In this document: positions 1 to 9,400 of the stretch, piece by piece
Position numbering within the stretch: position 1 is the stretch's first letter
How the letters are laid out: each line of letters opens with the position of its first letter
NCBI RefSeq assembly: GCF_036237315.1
Contig: NZ_CP108356.1
Coordinates: 620,001 to 684,000, forward strand
Source: Streptomyces sp. NBC_01351
GTDB lineage: Bacteria > Actinomycetota > Actinomycetes > Streptomycetales > Streptomycetaceae
Direction of reading: 5' to 3'
DNA length: 64,000 nt
Position numbers and translations under genes: made by a program
The notes under the pieces: generated by a model
The model's database searches: none
Told to the model about the DNA's origin: nothing
What the model saw: the letters and a program-made list of their open reading frames with translations, nothing else

Positions 1-1174
1 TCAGGTAGGCCTCCCGGTCGGAGACTCCCTCACGTTCGGCGATCACCACGGGCAGGTTCAGGTGCTTGCCCGGGGCGGCCAGTTCCTTCGTGTACGAGTA
101 CAGGTCGTTGACGATGGTCGTGGCGTTGCCCGCGAGCGCGAGGACCCGTTGCATGGCGGGTTGCGCGTGCAGGTCCGCCGGCAGTTCGTAGCCGCCGACG
201 GTGTCGGTGATGGTGGGGCAGGGGCGGAAGTTGTTGAACTGGCGCATGGCCAGGTACTCCCACACCTCGGGCACGTGGTCCGTCTGGGCCCAGGCCGCCT
301 CGGCGAGGTAGCCCATGTGCAGGCGGGCCATGTCGTGGCGGTAGCGGTCGGCCTGGGAGGCGGTGGACTGCTGGACGAAGTACTCCATGGCGGAGCGGTA
401 GGCGCGCCGCGGGGCGTCCGCGTGCAGCGACTCGGCCCACTGCGGCTGGTACTCCTTCGTCGTGTGCAGGTGGTCGAGGGCGGTGTGCGCCAGCAGGAGG
501 CGTCCGCCCAGTCCGATCGGCGAACCCCCGTGGTCCTCGCAGTAGCAGTCGTCGACCGCGTTCTCGGCGACCATCAGACGTGTGGCGATCATCAGGTGGT
601 CGATGGTCGGAGCGTCCGGATGGCAGGCGACCATGTAGCGCCCGACGGAGAAGCCGTCGAACTGGTCCTCCCAGTCCTCGGGGTACAGCTCGACCTCGTC
701 CAGTGCCCAGGCCTTGATCCTGCGGCTGACCTCCTCCACCCGCACCGGGTCGGGCTCGGGGACCGGGTGGTGGTAGAGGCCCGGGATCGGATTGCCGGCC
801 ACCGGCGCCGCGGCGGCGAGCGGCGCGCCGGGTGCCGGGGGCGTCGACGGCTCCGTGCGCCGGGCCAGGCTCAGCCCTGCCGTACCCAGGCCACTGGGGC
901 CGCGGAGGATCCGCTCCAGGGCAGGACCGGGACCCTGATCCGGTACGAGGGCCTCCACGGGTGCGTCCACCGGGACGTCCCCCGCGGCGGGGCCCCGGCC
1001 GAAGGGCAGGGTCGGCGCGGACGGCAGGACTCCGGCGGCGCGGGCCGGGTCCTGGGCCTGGTCCTGGGCCTGCGACGGGGCATGGGCGAGGGCGTTGGCG
1101 AGGACGTCGGCCCCGAAGCGGGCCGCGGCGGCGGGCAGGCTCGACTGCAGAGGGGAAGGCCCAGGATCGGGCAT
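1..1174 (-). CDS. 2-methylisoborneol synthase, 3' end outside window
   Basis: Class I terpene cyclase that turns 2-methylgeranyl diphosphate into the earthy odorant 2-methylisoborneol. The ATG at 1172-1174 follows AAGGAG six bases upstream. 391 residues are visible and the frame is still open at base 1, so roughly the last 40-50 residues are missing. The first ~115 residues are rich in Pro, Ala and Gln and probably disordered. The metal-binding motif DDCYCED lies near residues 206-212; its internal cysteines match 2-methylisoborneol synthases and not geosmin synthases. The second metal motif, NDLYSYTKE, is near 353-361. It lies 134 bases downstream of the encapsulin gene on the same strand. 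In family 2B encapsulin systems the disordered N terminus of such a cyclase acts as the cargo-loading segment; that role is inferred here. The partner GPP methyltransferase gene would be expected beyond the left edge. Confidence 0.93.
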   Translation of the reverse strand, partial: MPDPGPSPLQSSLPAAAARFGADVLANALAHAPSQAQDQAQDPARAAGVLPSAPTLPFGRGPAAGDVPVDAPVEALVPDQGPGPALERILRGPSGLGTAGLSLARRTEPSTPPAPGAPLAAAAPVAGNPIPGLYHHPVPEPDPVRVEEVSRRIKAWALDEVELYPEDWEDQFDGFSVGRYMVACHPDAPTIDHLMIATRLMVAENAVDDCYCEDHGGSPIGLGGRLLLAHTALDHLHTTKEYQPQWAESLHADAPRRAYRSAMEYFVQQSTASQADRYRHDMARLHMGYLAEAAWAQTDHVPEVWEYLAMRQFNNFRPCPTITDTVGGYELPADLHAQPAMQRVLALAGNATTIVNDLYSYTKELAAPGKHLNLPVVIAEREGVSDREAYL

Positions 1175-1308
1175 CCGTGGCTCCTTGGTGAGGTGGTTGG
1201 GCTGTCCCGGATCCCGGGCGTGCTCGGCCGGCCCGGGAAGGTCCGGGCCGTCGGGGCCTTGGTGGCCGACGCGGCTTCGACTGCCTTGGCGGCCGTCGGG
1301 CGGGTCCT

Positions 1309-2721
1309 CTAGTCGCGCCTGCGGGCGATCTGCACGTTCTCCAGCACACCGAGCGCGTCGGGCACCAGAATGGCGGCGGAGTAGTAGGTGCTGACCAGGT
1401 AGGAGATGATCGCCTGCTCGTTGATGCCCATGAAGCGCACCGACAGGCCCGGCTCGTACTCCTCCGGCAGACCGGTCTGGCGCAGACCGATGACGCCCTG
1501 GTTGTCCTCGCCGGTTCGCATGGCGATGATCGAGCTGGTGTTGTCCTTGCTGATGGGGATCTTGTTGCAGGGCAGGATCGGAACCCCGCGCCAGGCAGGG
1601 ACCGACTGCCCGCCGACGTCGACGTGGTCCGGGTAGAGCCCCCGTGCGTTGAGCTCCCGCCCAACCGCCGCGATCGTCTTGGGGTGGGCGAGGAAGAGTT
1701 TGGTGCCCCGGCGGCGGCAGAGCAGCTCGTCGAGGTCGTCCGGGGTGGGCGGGCCGGAGTGGGTCTGGATCCGCTGCTTGAAGTCGGCGTTGTGGAGCAG
1801 GCCGAACTCCCGGTTGTTGACGAGCTCGTGCTCCTGCCGCTCGCGCAGTGCCTCGATGGTGAGCCTGAGCTGCTCCTCGGTCTGGTTGTGCGGCCCGTTG
1901 TAGAGGTCGGCGACCCTCGTGTGGACCCGCAGAACGGTCTGCGCGACGGAGAGTTCGTACTCGCGCGGCTTCAGTTCGTAGTCGACGAAGGCGCCGGGCA
2001 GCTCGACCTCGCCGGTATGGCCGGCCGACATCGCGATCTCGGCCTCGCCGTGCTTGTTCTGCCGCTGCTGGGGAAGCGAGCTGAACTCCCGGATGTGGGC
2101 CTGGAGGCCCGGGGCCGCGTTCAGTACGGCGGCGAAGTCCGCGCGGGACAGGGTGAGCAGGGTGCCGGGGGTTTCGGCGGTGGCGGTGTAGTCCCAGCCG
2201 GCGTCACCGTCCAACAGGGCGTTCTCACCGAACCGGTCGCCGTCGGCGAGTACGGCGACGGCGACGTCGTCGCCGTACTTGCCGACGGACGTCTGGCTGA
2301 TCCGGCCGTGGGCGATCAGGTGGATCTGCTCGGCGGGCGTACCGCGTTCGACCAGCACCTCGCCGGCACGGAAGTCGCGCTGAACGCACCGTCCGGCGAG
2401 CGCGGTCAGCACCTCCTCGTCCTCGAAGCCGCGCAGCAGCGCCAGTTCGCCGAGCTCGCGGGGGATCACGCGAACCGCGGCACCGTCCTGGACGAAATCG
2501 ATGCGCCCGTCGCCGACGGTGTAGCTGAGTCGGCGGTTCACCCGGTAGGCGCCGCCCTTGGTCTCCACCCAGGGGAGCATCCGCAGCAGCCAGCGAGAGG
2601 TGATCTCCTGCATCTGCGGGGCGGACTTGGTCGTGCTGGCAAGGTTGCGGGCAGCAGCCGTGCTCAGGCTGGATTGCTGGGGTGGCTCCAGCTGTGCTTC
2701 GGGACTGGTGTCAACGGTCAT
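1309..2721 (-). CDS. eshA: Family 2B encapsulin shell protein (EshA-like)
   Basis: 470-residue shell protein of the EshA / family 2B encapsulin type: an HK97-like capsid fold carrying a cyclic-nucleotide-binding-like domain, at about residues 95-205. It should self-assemble into a cytoplasmic nanocompartment. The length is that of Streptomyces EshA. The ATG at 2719-2721 has a strong AAGGAG site. The phosphate-binding cassette region (about 163-181, [10 protein letters not shown] then WDYTAT) lacks the usual Arg-Thr/Ser-Ala signature, so ligand binding may be altered or lost. The C-terminal part (about 330-470) contains the conserved shell segment with [11 protein letters not shown] and [13 protein letters not shown]. 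It precedes the 2-methylisoborneol synthase on the same strand, the usual shell-cargo pairing. Family assignment is from sequence character; cargo loading is inferred from the neighbour. Confidence 0.92.
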   Translation of the reverse strand: MTVDTSPEAQLEPPQQSSLSTAAARNLASTTKSAPQMQEITSRWLLRMLPWVETKGGAYRVNRRLSYTVGDGRIDFVQDGAAVRVIPRELGELALLRGFEDEEVLTALAGRCVQRDFRAGEVLVERGTPAEQIHLIAHGRISQTSVGKYGDDVAVAVLADGDRFGENALLDGDAGWDYTATAETPGTLLTLSRADFAAVLNAAPGLQAHIREFSSLPQQRQNKHGEAEIAMSAGHTGEVELPGAFVDYELKPREYELSVAQTVLRVHTRVADLYNGPHNQTEEQLRLTIEALRERQEHELVNNREFGLLHNADFKQRIQTHSGPPTPDDLDELLCRRRGTKLFLAHPKTIAAVGRELNARGLYPDHVDVGGQSVPAWRGVPILPCNKIPISKDNTSSIIAMRTGEDNQGVIGLRQTGLPEEYEPGLSVRFMGINEQAIISYLVSTYYSAAILVPDALGVLENVQIARRRD

Positions 2722-2900
2722 CGGACGAGCTCTCCTTCTTAAGGGCGGCGATCCGCGCGTGCGCGCATCGCCGGTAAAAGAGGAAAAAGAGGGCGAATAT
2801 CTGCGGATCCGTCCAGATCCGGGGGAAGACTATTGGCCCCTGAGCCCAAATGACCTTGAAGGAACGCTGTTATTACCTCGATGCAGTGGTCTTGCCTCGC

Positions 2901-2928
2901 GTTGGGTTTGACCCGACTACTGACAGTA
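2901..2928. promoter_or_regulatory. Two adjoining palindromes, candidate operator for the encapsulin gene
   Basis: Bases 2901-2917 form GTTGGGT-ttg-ACCCGAC, an inverted repeat with one mismatch. Bases 2918-2928 form the perfect 11-base palindrome TACTGACAGTA. Both lie about 180-200 bases upstream of the encapsulin start in otherwise non-coding DNA. A regulatory role is inference only. Confidence 0.3.
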
Positions 2929-3096
2929 TTCAGACACGTTCGAGGGCCGTCCTGCACGGAGCTCGGGCGTGAGCAGGCCCTTGATCCAATGCCGGAGTCG
3001 GTTCCGGCCATGTGCGCCGCCGAAACCGCCCCCGATGCCGTTCACCCCGACAGGGGACCCCGGGGCCCGACATCCGGCACGCGCCGCGCACGGGAA

Positions 3097-3127
3097 CGGC
3101 CCCATCGGTGTCATACCGACGGGGCCG
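3097..3127 (-). terminator. Stem-loop terminator of the secreted-protein gene
   Basis: CGGCCCCATCGGT at 3097-3109 pairs with ACCGACGGGGCCG at 3115-3127 around a five-base loop, with one G-U type position. It lies about 37 bases past the stop codon of the minus-strand gene. Confidence 0.7.
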
Positions 3128-3163
3128 CGGTCCTGCTGGAGTTGCTGCGGGCTGGGCGAGGCC

Positions 3164-3688
3164 TCAGCTCTTCGTCACGGTGGAGACGACGCATTCCTTG
3201 TACTCGCTGCCGTCGCCCTTGCCGGTGTACGGCGTCGTGGCCTCGGCCGGCTGGGACGCGCCCGCCTTGACCTTGAGAGAGGCCACCCTGGCCGTGGCGG
3301 TAGTCGCGGTCGACGTCGCGTCCCCGCGGAACTTCATCGTGATGTTGTAGGTGGAGTCCAGCGAACCGCTGTTGGTGACGGTGAGCCGGGCTACGAGGTT
3401 CTTGCCCTCCAGCTTGCAGCTGTCGATCCTGATGTCACGCTCGGCCTTGTTACTGCTGGAACCGCCGGTCGTGGTGGTGCCGCCCGTGCTCCCGCTGGTG
3501 CTGGTGCTGCTGCTGTCGCTCCCGCCGGAGCTGCTGCTGCTGTCGCCGTTGCTGCCGCCGGAGCTGCTGGAGCTGGAGCTGGAACCGCTGCTCCCGCCGC
3601 AGCTGGCACCGCCGGAGCCACGGGCTCCGGTCAGTGCGAAGACGGCGATGCCGAAGACTGCGACCGCGCGGACATGACGAAGCTTCAC
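3164..3688 (-). CDS. Secreted Ser/Gly-rich protein with C-terminal beta domain
   Basis: Predicted exported protein of 174 residues when started at the GTG at 3686-3688, which places MKLRHVRAVAVFGIA at the N terminus and gives a normal signal peptide; earlier starts would bury it. After the signal segment comes a low-complexity Ser/Gly/Thr linker of about 60 residues, then a C-terminal domain of about 85 residues (from RDIRIDSCKLEG to the end) resembling the small FxLYD-type beta domains of Streptomyces surface proteins. Two cysteines there (IDSC and KECVV) could form a disulphide. No proper lipobox precedes the first cysteine, so it is probably secreted rather than lipid-anchored. It has its own terminator and appears monocistronic. 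Function unknown. Confidence 0.75.
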   Translation of the reverse strand: MKLRHVRAVAVFGIAVFALTGARGSGGASCGGSSGSSSSSSSSGGSNGDSSSSSGGSDSSSTSTSGSTGGTTTTGGSSSNKAERDIRIDSCKLEGKNLVARLTVTNSGSLDSTYNITMKFRGDATSTATTATARVASLKVKAGASQPAEATTPYTGKGDGSEYKECVVSTVTKS

Positions 3689-3824
3689 GTTGAACCCCCG
3701 TTGGAATACCAATGAATGACAGGGCCCGCCTTGACGGGCGCATGCCACCCTAACAGCGGCCACGGACAGTCTCGTTCGGTGGTCGCTGCCGCACGAACGG
3801 CCGGCACGGAAACGGCGGACAGGG

Positions 3825-4469
3825 TCACCCTCCGTCGAGGACGAGGTCCGCGCGGTGTCGGCCCGGGGCGATGAGGCGGGCGTTCCGCTCGTCCGAACCC
3901 GCCACCCACGCGCGGGCGTACGCCGGGTCCTTGCCGTGGCGTACGTGCCGGTCGACCAGGCGCCGGACGCGCAACTCCTCGTCCGGCGCGAGATACCAGG
4001 CCTGGTCCAGCAGCGGCCGCACCGAGGCCCACTCCCCCGCGTCGTGCAGCAGGTAGTTGCCCTCGGTGATCACCAGCGGTACGGCCGGGGGGACGGGGAC
4101 GCTGCCCGCGATCGGCTCCTCCAGGCAACGGTCAAAGGCCGGCGCGTAGACCGTGGCCCCGTCGGATCCGCGCAGGCGGCGCAGTAGCGAGACGTACCCG
4201 GCCGCGTCGAAGGTGTCCGGGGCTCCCTTGCGGTCGGCCCGCCCCAGCCGGGCCAGTTCGGCCTGGGCGAGGTGGAAGCCGTCCATCGGGACCACCACGG
4301 CCCTCTCGGGCCCCAGCGCGTCGGCGAGCCGGGCCGCCAGGGTCGACTTTCCGGCCCCCGGCGGCCCTGCGATGCCGAGGATCCGCCGACCGCCCCCGGT
4401 GGCCATCGCGGCGGCCTTCGCCACCAGGTCCGTCGTCAGTTCCGTCACCGGCTCCGTCGTCGTGTGCAC
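3825..4469 (-). CDS. Nucleoside/nucleotide kinase family protein (P-loop)
   Basis: 214-residue P-loop kinase of the uridine-kinase/pantothenate-kinase-like fold, the group often annotated as nucleoside/nucleotide kinase family or fructose transport kinase. Walker A GPPGAGKST is at 35-43, followed by the substrate-loop motif VVVPMDGFHLA and the conserved APAFDR segment. LVITEGNYLL matches the Walker B-like strand of this family. It starts at GTG 4467-4469; a later ATG at residue 22 is possible. It lies 28 bases downstream of the ABC permease gene on the same strand and may be co-transcribed. The real substrate (a sugar, nucleoside or vitamin) cannot be read from the sequence. Confidence 0.82.
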   Translation of the reverse strand: MHTTTEPVTELTTDLVAKAAAMATGGGRRILGIAGPPGAGKSTLAARLADALGPERAVVVPMDGFHLAQAELARLGRADRKGAPDTFDAAGYVSLLRRLRGSDGATVYAPAFDRCLEEPIAGSVPVPPAVPLVITEGNYLLHDAGEWASVRPLLDQAWYLAPDEELRVRRLVDRHVRHGKDPAYARAWVAGSDERNARLIAPGRHRADLVLDGG

Positions 4470-4496
4470 CTGGACATCCTGCCCGAGCCGGGTCCG

Positions 4497-5315
4497 TCAG
4501 CGGTCCTGCGAACGGTACGCCCGCATCGCCAGCGGCATGAAGACCGCGGCGATCCCCGCCGCCCAGACCAGGGACCACATGATCGGCCCGCCCGCCGGGG
4601 TGCCCAGCAGGAGTCCGCGGAAGGCGTCCGACAGGTGCGTGACGGGATTGACCTCCACCCAGGCCTGGAGCCAGCCGGGCATGGTGGAGACCTCGGCGAA
4701 GGCACTGCTGGTGAACGTGATCGGAAAGATCACCGTGAAGGCGTAGACCTGCACCTTCTCCGGGTCCCCGGCCACCATCCCGATGAGCACCGCCGTCCAC
4801 GAGACGGCGGCGGCGAATATCAGCAGCAGCACCGCCCCACCGAGGAAGCCCGCGAAGCCCCCGCTGACCTGGAAGCCCAGCACCATGCCCAGCGCGATCA
4901 TCAGGACCATGGCCCAGAGCTGTTTGGCCAGGTCGGCCGTGATGCGTCCGAAGAGCGGTGCCGAACGGGCGATGGGCAGGCTCCGCAGCCGGTCGAAGAC
5001 CCCCTTCGTGAGGTCGGAGTTCAACGACATGGCGGTGTACATGCTCATGAAGAGGGTGTTCTGGACGATGATCCCCGCGAGGGCGTACTGGAGGTAGTCC
5101 TGGGGGGAGCCCGCCATCTGTCCGCCGAAGACGTAGGTGAACAGGAACACGAACATGATCGGCGTGATGCTGTAGTCGACGAGTTCCAGGGGGTTGTGCT
5201 TCACCGAGACCAGGCTGCGCCAGGCCATGGTCGCCGTCTGCCGCACGGCCGCGAGGGGCCGCACCCGGCCGCCGCGCCCGAGGCCGTCGGCGATCGTCGT
5301 GGTCGTGGTCGTCAT
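4497..5315 (-). CDS. ABC-2 type exporter permease (DrrB-like)
   Basis: 272-residue inner-membrane component of a two-gene ABC exporter of the daunorubicin-resistance (DrrAB) type. It has about six hydrophobic segments and typical ABC-2 features, such as SITPIMFVFLFTYVFGG early, the central GVFDRLRSLPIARSAPLFGR loop and the late VNPVTHLSDAFRGLL segment. The N terminus begins with a run of threonines. Its ATG (5313-5315) overlaps the TGA of the upstream ATPase gene in an ATGA junction, so the two are translationally coupled. The exported substrate is unknown; drug or lipid-like molecules are usual for the family. Confidence 0.93.
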   Translation of the reverse strand: MTTTTTTIADGLGRGGRVRPLAAVRQTATMAWRSLVSVKHNPLELVDYSITPIMFVFLFTYVFGGQMAGSPQDYLQYALAGIIVQNTLFMSMYTAMSLNSDLTKGVFDRLRSLPIARSAPLFGRITADLAKQLWAMVLMIALGMVLGFQVSGGFAGFLGGAVLLLIFAAAVSWTAVLIGMVAGDPEKVQVYAFTVIFPITFTSSAFAEVSTMPGWLQAWVEVNPVTHLSDAFRGLLLGTPAGGPIMWSLVWAAGIAAVFMPLAMRAYRSQDR

Positions 5316-6310
5316 GACGGGCTCCCGGCGTTCACGGACTGGTCGTCGAGGTCCGCGAGGGCGGCCGCGGGCCCGGGCTGCTCCGCACGGTGGCCGGTGA
5401 GCACCATGAACACCTCGTCGAGGGAGGAGCGCCGCAGGGTGAGTTCGCCGACCTCGATGCCCGCCTGGTCCAGTCGGCGCACGACGTGCGGCATCAGCGC
5501 CGGATCGTTGACCGGGGCGGCGATCCCCTCGCCTTCGATCTTGGTCTGTGGCCCGGCCGCTTCCGTGATCAGCGCGTGGGCAGCGGCCAGATCGGCCGCG
5601 TGGGCGGGGCGCAGTTGCAGTACTTGGCCGCCGACCTGCGACTTCAGCTCGTCGGGGGTGCCGTCGGCGATCACCCGGCCCTTGTCGATCACCACGATGT
5701 TGTCGGCGAGGCGGTCGGCCTCGTCCAGGTACTGGGTGGTCAGCAGGGTGGTCATGCCCTCCGAAACCAGCTCCCGCAGCATCTCCCAGACTTCGCCTCG
5801 GCTGTGCGGATCGAGCCCCGTGGTGGGTTCGTCGAGGAAGAGGATCTGCGGCCGCCCGACGAGGCTGGCCGCCAGGTCGAGACGTCGCCGCATGCCCCCC
5901 GAGTACGCCTTGGCGGCCCGTCCCGCCGCGTCGGTCAGATGGAAACGGTCGAGCAGCTCGGCCGCCCGCGCCCGGGCGTCCCCGCGCGCCATCCCGAGCA
6001 GCCGGCCGATCATCAGCAGGTTCTCCGTACCGGTGAGGTTCTCGTCCACGGCGGCGTACTGCCCGGTCAGCCCGATGAGGGCCCGGACCCGCCCCGCCTC
6101 CCGTACGACGTCGTGTCCGCCGACCTCCGCACGTCCCCGGTCCGGTCGCAGGAGCGTGGCGAAGATGCGCACCGCCGTCGTCTTCCCGGCTCCGTTGGGG
6201 CCGAGCAGGCCGCACACCGTCCCGGCCGGAACCTCAAGATCCACCCCGGCCAGCGCCTGGGTCTCCTTGAACCGCTTGGCAAGACCCTCGGCCCGGATCG
6301 CGTGCGTCAT
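5312..6310 (-). CDS. ABC exporter ATP-binding protein (DrrA-like)
   Basis: 332-residue nucleotide-binding subunit that powers the adjacent DrrB-like permease. Walker A GPNGAGKTT is at 37-45, the ABC signature SGGMR at 137-141 and Walker B LFLDEPTTGLD at about 157-167. The C-terminal ~80 residues form the extra domain typical of DrrA proteins. The ATG at 6308-6310 is preferred over an in-frame upstream start because GAGGTGATCCC lies just before it. It is divergent from the large unknown gene at 6457, with a shared 146-base intergenic region. Confidence 0.94.
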   Translation of the reverse strand: MTHAIRAEGLAKRFKETQALAGVDLEVPAGTVCGLLGPNGAGKTTAVRIFATLLRPDRGRAEVGGHDVVREAGRVRALIGLTGQYAAVDENLTGTENLLMIGRLLGMARGDARARAAELLDRFHLTDAAGRAAKAYSGGMRRRLDLAASLVGRPQILFLDEPTTGLDPHSRGEVWEMLRELVSEGMTTLLTTQYLDEADRLADNIVVIDKGRVIADGTPDELKSQVGGQVLQLRPAHAADLAAAHALITEAAGPQTKIEGEGIAAPVNDPALMPHVVRRLDQAGIEVGELTLRRSSLDEVFMVLTGHRAEQPGPAAALADLDDQSVNAGSPS

Positions 6311-6456
6311 GGGATCACCTCGTTTCCCCGCGGGAAGCACCGCCCGGTCTCCCCACTGTGACGCATGCCACTGACAGTCCGCCTGCCGTGGGGCCCCCGA
6401 GGCTCCTACAGGGCTCCCACGGGGTGCTGTCGGTGGGGCGTGCGACGATCCGGGGC

Positions 6457-9400
6457 ATGATCGACTCGCTTGATGCCCTGCTGCCCACCGCCGGTGCCCA
6501 CGCCTCGACCACCTACGCCGACTGGGTCGCCGCCCACGATCCGGACGCCTCCGGCACCGCGCGCGACCTGATCGCGGACATGCGCTCCGAGCTGGGCCGG
6601 TCCTGGACCAAGCCCGGCCGGTTCGTCGACACGATGGCGGCGCGGGCGCGGCGGCTGCCGCCGGCGCACCTGCCGTGGTTCTGGGACACCGTGGGCCACC
6701 GGCTGATCGGTTACGGGAGCCGGCCGGGCGGGCGCGCCTACGCGGCGGCGCGTGCGGCCGAGGCGGAGCACGGGCTGCCGGTGGACCCCGGCTACCGGCG
6801 GGCCAACGCGCTGCTGTTCGCCTGGGGCGGGGCCATGCCGGCCAAGGAGTTCGGGGCCCATCAGCGGTTCCTCGCCGAGACGTTGGAACCGGCCGCGGCG
6901 CACGCCGCCCTGGACGCGTTCCTGACGGCCTGGGCGGGCTCGCCCGCGGACCTGCCGGCGGATCTGGTGCGCCGGGTGCGGGCCTCGGCCAAGGCGGCCG
7001 GGCACGGGGACGAGGAGGTCGCGCGGCTAGTGGGCGCGATCCTGTCGGTCACCCGGAAGAAGTCGGTGCCGGACGCGCTGCTGACCGCCGCCGGCCCGGT
7101 CCTGGCGGCCCGTCCCCCGGCGGACCCGGTCGCGGCCGGGCTGCTGGAGGTGTTCCCGGAGGGCGTGACCGACGGCGGGGCATGGCTGCGGCTGCTGATC
7201 GGCTGCGGTGCGACCGGGGCGATGGAGTCCGGGCGGGTGGTGCCGGAGGACGGACTGCACCACTGGGTCGGGAACTTCGTACGCATGTACCAGTACGCCG
7301 CCCAGTCGGGCGGCGGGGTCGGGCGGCAGCCGCTGCCCGGGGAATTCCTCGACCTGGTCGGCCGGTTGGGGCCGCGGCTGCGGGCGGCGGGCGCCCCGGT
7401 GACGGTGCACACCACCCGGCACCACTACCAGGGCTTCGACGCGGACGTGCTGGACGCCTGCCTGGCGGCGGGGGTCGCGGTCGTCGACCCGGGGCCGGAG
7501 GTCCGGATGCGCTTCTGGGGCGAGCGGTCCCGGCGGGACCTCGTCGCGCTGGCCGCCGACCCGGTGTTCGGATCCCGACTGGAGGGGACCGTACACGCGG
7601 GTCTGCTCCCGAACTCGTCGGTGGCTCGGCTGCGCCGGCCCGGGTCGGCGGTGACGCTGCTGCCGGGCAACGAGGGCATCGCGAACGAGGTGGCCGGTCG
7701 CGTCGGGAAGCTCGTCGGCGCGGTCGGGGGCGGCGGCATGGCCGGGGCCGAGGAGGCCGTCGCCGAGCTGGAGACGCTGCTGGACCGGCCGACCGTGTCG
7801 GCGCTGGGCGGGATCGCCGACGCCCTCGCCGAGGCCGGAGCGGCAGGTGCGCTGCGGCGCTCGCTGGCGGCCGGTCTGCCGGAGGAACTGGCCTGGCCCG
7901 CCCTGGAGTCGGTGTACGCGGAGTTCGCGGCGGCCGCCGCGCCCGAGGGCGACGCCGGGTCCGAGGCCTCGCCCGAGCCAGACGCCGGGTCCGAGGTCGG
8001 CGCTGCTCCCGGGGAAGCGGACCAGATCCTGCCGGGGGTGGCCGGGGTGACCTCCACCTGGCCCGTGCTCACGGTGTTCGGGCGCGACCGGGCCGTCGCC
8101 GTCGCCCCCGACGGGGTGCGCGCCTCCTGCCGTTTCACGGTGCCCGACGGCGCGACCATGTACGCGGTGCACTACGCGGGCGGCTCCTTCCTCGTGAGCT
8201 GGACCCTCAAGCCGAGCCCCTACTACTGCGACACCGCCGTCTGGGCCGAACGCCCCGAGGAGCCGTTCGCGCCGGACCAGTTGAGCGGTCTGGTGCCGTT
8301 CGGCGGCAGCCTGGACGGGGCGTACGGCTTCCAGTTCGAGACCGCCGACGGCGGCGGTCGGCACGGCGGCCTGCGGGCGCTGCGCCCCGGCGGCACGGAG
8401 GGCATCGACGGCGCCGAGCTGCAGCTCGGCGACGGCTCCCGGATCTGGACCAACGCCGTCTTCGGGAGGCGGCCGTGGGAGCCGGCGGACCCCCTCACCG
8501 GGGAGCGGTGCGGTGCGACGGAGCTGCCGGACTTCCCGGGCCGCCCCGCGAGCGCCGATCCGGCCGCGGAACCGTCCGAGGCGGGCATGACCCTGGCCCG
8601 GGAGGCCCTGCAGCTGGCCCCGCTGCCCGCCGGACTGGCCGACTCCCCGCTGGGCAGCCGGGACGGCCTGGTCGGGACCCGGGTGCTGTTCCGCACCCGG
8701 CACCGCGACCACGCGCCCGACCACTACCTGGTGGAGAGCGTGGACGGGCGCACGGCCCGCTTCGACATCGACCGGCCGGGTCAGGAGCCCTGGGGGCTGT
8801 GGGCGCCGCCGGAGGGCGCCGTGGAGGACGTGGTCCTCGCCGAGGCGCAGACGCGTACGGGGGTGCGCGCGTACGCCCCCGACGGCGCGCTGCTGTGGGA
8901 GTTGGACGGGCACCAGTCCCCCCGGCACCCGCGGGTGAAGCCGAAGCGGCGGGCCACCGCCTCGGGGGGCGTGGCCCTGCCGCCCGCCTTCTGGTACCTG
9001 CTGCGCACCCGGGACGCGGCCGGGTCGAGGGCGCTGCGGACCGTGGGCCGGGACTGCGCGGACGCCTTGCTGGCGGCCGCCCTCGACGGCGATGAGGCGC
9101 TGCGCACGGCCGTGGCCCGGGAGTTGCCGGAGGTCACCGACCCGGTACTGGTCGAAGCCGTGGTGGCCGTCGGCGTGCGGGCCGCCCGGGTGGAGGAACG
9201 GCGCCGGGCCCTGCACCGGCGCGTCACGCTGCTCGCCGAGGCGCCGCCGGCCCTGCCGCGGCGGTCCGCGCCGGACACCGAGCTGGTGCCGGCGCTGTTC
9301 GGGCTGGTCTCGGACGGGGAGCGCGATGGGCGGCGGGGCCTCCGGGAGGTGGCGCTGCCGGCGACCCTGAGCGCGCTGGCCGCCGACGGCGCCTGCCTGG

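Larger units (their letters stand above)
2722..3163. other. Intergenic region between encapsulin and secreted-protein genes
   Basis: 442 bases without a convincing gene. The part next to the encapsulin start is comparatively AT-rich (around 2770-2870) and should hold its promoter, but no clear -35/-10 pair stands out. Two adjoining palindromes lie at 2901-2928, and a terminator hairpin for the upstream minus-strand gene lies at 3097-3127. Confidence 0.6.

Noticed and set aside
1..1174. Geosmin synthase
   Set aside because: The single-domain protein has DDCYCED with internal cysteines and lies next to an encapsulin; geosmin synthase is a much longer two-domain protein with a different first motif.
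3440..3620. Leu/Pro-rich + strand frame opposite the Ser-rich linker
   Set aside because: It is the complement of the Ser/Gly codon repeats of the minus-strand gene and has no start context.
3164..3688. Lipoprotein assignment for the Ser-rich protein
   Set aside because: The residues before the first cysteine (GGAS-C) do not fit a lipobox; a simple signal peptide is more likely.
4272..6374. A 700-codon + strand frame
   Set aside because: It runs antisense to the kinase and ABC exporter genes, which have clear Walker motifs and coupled starts.
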